64,000 nucleotides of DNA, from contig CM060188.1 in the NCBI GenBank assembly GCA_030549335.1, positions 46,713,696-46,777,695 on the forward strand, written 5' to 3'. The position numbers and the translations under genes were made by a program. Source of the DNA: Pontederia crassipes (Eukaryota > Streptophyta > Magnoliopsida > Commelinales > Pontederiaceae). A model generated the notes under the pieces. The model saw nothing but the letters and a program-made list of their open reading frames with translations, did no database searches and was not told the DNA's origin. This document shows, piece after piece, positions 61,812 through 64,000 of the stretch (position 1 is the first letter of the stretch; every line of letters starts with the position of its first letter).

Positions 61812-62250
61812 AAAAAGCGACGAGAGTAGATTTTCAAAGCCGAAAACTAGGTGCTACTGAAGGTATCTCCAATGAAGGGCGTGATGTGATTCAGCAAATG
61901 AGGGAAGCTCAGCCCTCAATTTGTTGGTCCCTTCGAGGTCCTCGAGTTAGTTGGTGACTACGGAAGGGTCCACAATGTCTTTCATGTATCCAACGTCGCA
62001 AGGATCGAAGAACCAAGTATAAAAGAGGACCTGACCTATGCGGAGTATCCGACGAAGATCTTAAACCGCAAAATGCAATACCAAAAATACAAGGAGGTTC
62101 CTCTGGTCAAGGTCGTATGAAAGTGCCACCACGGAAAAGATACGACATGGGAATTCGAGTTTGAGATGTGCAAAGAGTTTTTGCACTTATTCGATAAGCT
62201 CCATTCCTTACAGGATTTGGAGATGAATTCTTTTTCTATGGGTATTATAT
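61812..62250 (+). mobile_element. Tekay/Del-type gypsy pol tail (integrase C terminus, chromodomain-like)
   Basis: The plus strand shows GPFEVLELVGDYGRVHNVFH, VARIEEPSIKEDLTYAEYPT and WEFEFEMCKEFLHLF, the end of chromovirus integrases (FHVS..L, EDLTYEE, TWE). It begins abruptly at the Athila LTR remnant, so the two fossils abut at about 61811. Broken. Confidence 0.75.
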
Positions 62251-64000
62251 TGTAACGTCTCATGTATAAAAAAGGAGAAGAAAATAGAAAAGGAAGGGGC
62301 AAAGGGAGAGACAGAGAGCTTTGCTCTCTTTCCCCTTCCTCTCCCCTCTTCAATGGAGGCTGACGTTCAGAAATGGAGAGACAAAGGGGACTCCAAGGGA
62401 CATCTCCACCTCCATAAAACCCCCTGACCTGACGCCCTCTCACATTTTTCCTCCTTTTCCCCACTTTCTCTCACTATGTTCTCTCCTTCTCGGTGACGTG
62501 CGAGACCAGGAGATGGAGGGACGACGCTGGTGACGACCACGAGTGCGGGCGGCGGTGGACAGCAGCGACATGCAACTGGGGATGAACTACACGAGGATGA
62601 ACCTCAAATTCGTAGGCATTAAGGTGTGATTTCGGGATCTATCTCATAGATTATGTCTCTGGACGAATCATGCATGCTTAGGACCGAACTAGTAGTAGAA
62701 ATTGTGATTAGAAATAGAAGAAAAATCTGTTGCATACTATTTAGAGAATTGTTGTTTCATTGATTCTATGCCTTGCTCATGTGATTGATCTTTCGTCGTC
62801 ACGAACTTGATGTCTATGTTTCATGCTCTAAGGATGTAAATAAACGAGAACTATGCTTATATGTGTAAACGATGTAGCATTTATAAATTGAAATGTTGAT
62901 TTTCGTCTTCTGTGAACCCCATGGAAACTGTTTGATAGCTTAGTATGTAGATTTCAAATTTGCCTAGACAATTACATACGTAGATTACTTCCTTATGGTT
63001 TAGATGATCAAATGATGCTATAATTATGTTCACGAACCCATGTGTTGAGGCATGATAACTTAGATTATTGAAAGAAAACAAACGGATCGAACTCTGTAAC
63101 TCGCGCAGTTTCTGCGTATATAAGAACCTGACCCGAGTTTCCCATAACCCGGCCCGGATGAGACCAACCCAGGACCGAGTCCTCCCAACTCGGCCTGGAT
63201 CCACTATTAACTATCTTTCCGAGCTCTGCTCGTACCAGTAACCCGGCCTGGGCTCTACTTGACCCGACTCGGGTATTGATCAGAGAAGATGATCAGGCGG
63301 ATCGACTTTTCTGATCCGATCGTGCATCCAACTCGGCCTAGGTATAACCCTGACCCGGCCCGGTCCCGACTCAGAATTTTCAAGACTGAATTCGGCAAAA
63401 GCTCGGCCCGAGTTCCTCTGTACTCGGACCAAATTCCGGCCAATAGAATGTAAACTTTACGATTTATGAACCCCCATTTACGTAATTGATATCTGATTTG
63501 TACATGAAATTAATTATGCTCAACTGAACCATGTTTGCCATTCTTATGATTGAACTGAATGGAAAGAATGAAATGCCAATTTGATTATGATATCCATGAA
63601 ATGATAAATGGTCGTCCACTCCCTCTCCGAATGACCGCTGAAAATAATTAAAGACGAACAATCATTTGACATCCAAGCTTTCGGTACGTGGATAGAAGAA
63701 TTTGACCCTAATCGAACTCTCTGATTCTTCTGTCCATCTGATTTGTTAAAGGAAGAAAAGAACTTATAGATGATTCAGAATTTTGCTTCATATGGCCTTG
63801 ATCAATCTTCGGATTGAAAGATAGGTTCATAATGACTCGGAGCTTTGCTCCATATGACCTCGCTCGATCTTCACATCGAAAGACAAGTTCACTATGATAG
63901 GGGGAAGTTATGCCAGCCGTGAGCAAGGCACTTCCTCACGGGTTACTATTTGTCTTATATAGATGGAAGTCTCTTCCTTACGGATGTTTCCGCATTGTGC
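62251..64000 (+). repeat. 3' LTR of the Tekay/Del-type element, cut by window end
   Basis: Begins TGTAACGTCTC right after the pol tail and continues to the window edge without a visible end. It shares blocks with the solo LTR at 28674-30537, for example CTCATAGATTATGTCTCTGG against CTCATAGATTATTTTCGTG, and TTCTGTCCATCTGATT. 63110-63420 is a GC-rich array of CCCGGCC and ACTCGG words. Confidence 0.75.

Overview
This window is nuclear DNA from a flowering plant. The evidence is spliced plant genes with GT-AG introns, plant-specific families (NAC, B-box, amino acid permease, TORTIFOLIA1-like, CYP89A-like) and a dense load of plant transposable elements. GC-rich exons set in AT-rich surroundings hint at a monocot, but that is only an inference. 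No rRNA, true tRNA, CRISPR or prokaryotic feature was seen.

Layout. 1-4314 (minus): the first four exons of deoxyhypusine synthase; the 3' part lies beyond the left edge. 4608-5614: a short TIR element with TAA target duplications carrying a broken two-exon B-box gene fragment. About 8.6-14.0 kb (plus): a decayed Ty1/copia element with a clear 3' LTR but no recognised 5' LTR. 14.4-15.8 kb (minus): a tRNA-derived SINE with a perfect 18-bp target duplication, then an internally deleted LINE. 17.5 and 21.8 kb: two copies of a SINE with a (TTG)n tail. 18.5-20.1 kb (plus): a LINE remnant. 22646-23644 (minus): an expressed-looking spliced gene of an uncharacterised plant family.

24-35 kb is AT-rich and almost gene-free. 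It holds a 391-bp MITE-like element, a solo Ty3/gypsy LTR with a perfect 5-bp duplication, and old duplicated segments. 35048-37842 looks like a non-autonomous CACTA element carrying a CYP89A-like P450 fragment. 38.2-38.7 kb (minus) is a TORTIFOLIA1-like pseudogene, and 40.2-41.3 kb (plus) an amino acid permease pseudogene. 41929-42970 is a Mutator-like element with TIRs nested inside TIRs. 43283-47998 is a copia element with both LTRs and 5-bp duplications. 49147-50350 (minus) is a NAC gene with two disabling changes. 51.1-61.8 kb (minus) is an Athila-type gypsy fossil. From 61.8 kb to the end are the pol tail and LTR of a Tekay/Del-type gypsy element of the same family as the solo LTR.

The only host genes that look functional are deoxyhypusine synthase (partly seen) and the 22.6-kb gene. 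The main theme is transposons that carry, duplicate or neighbour pieces of host genes: a B-box fragment between Harbinger-like termini and a P450 fragment between CACTA-like termini.
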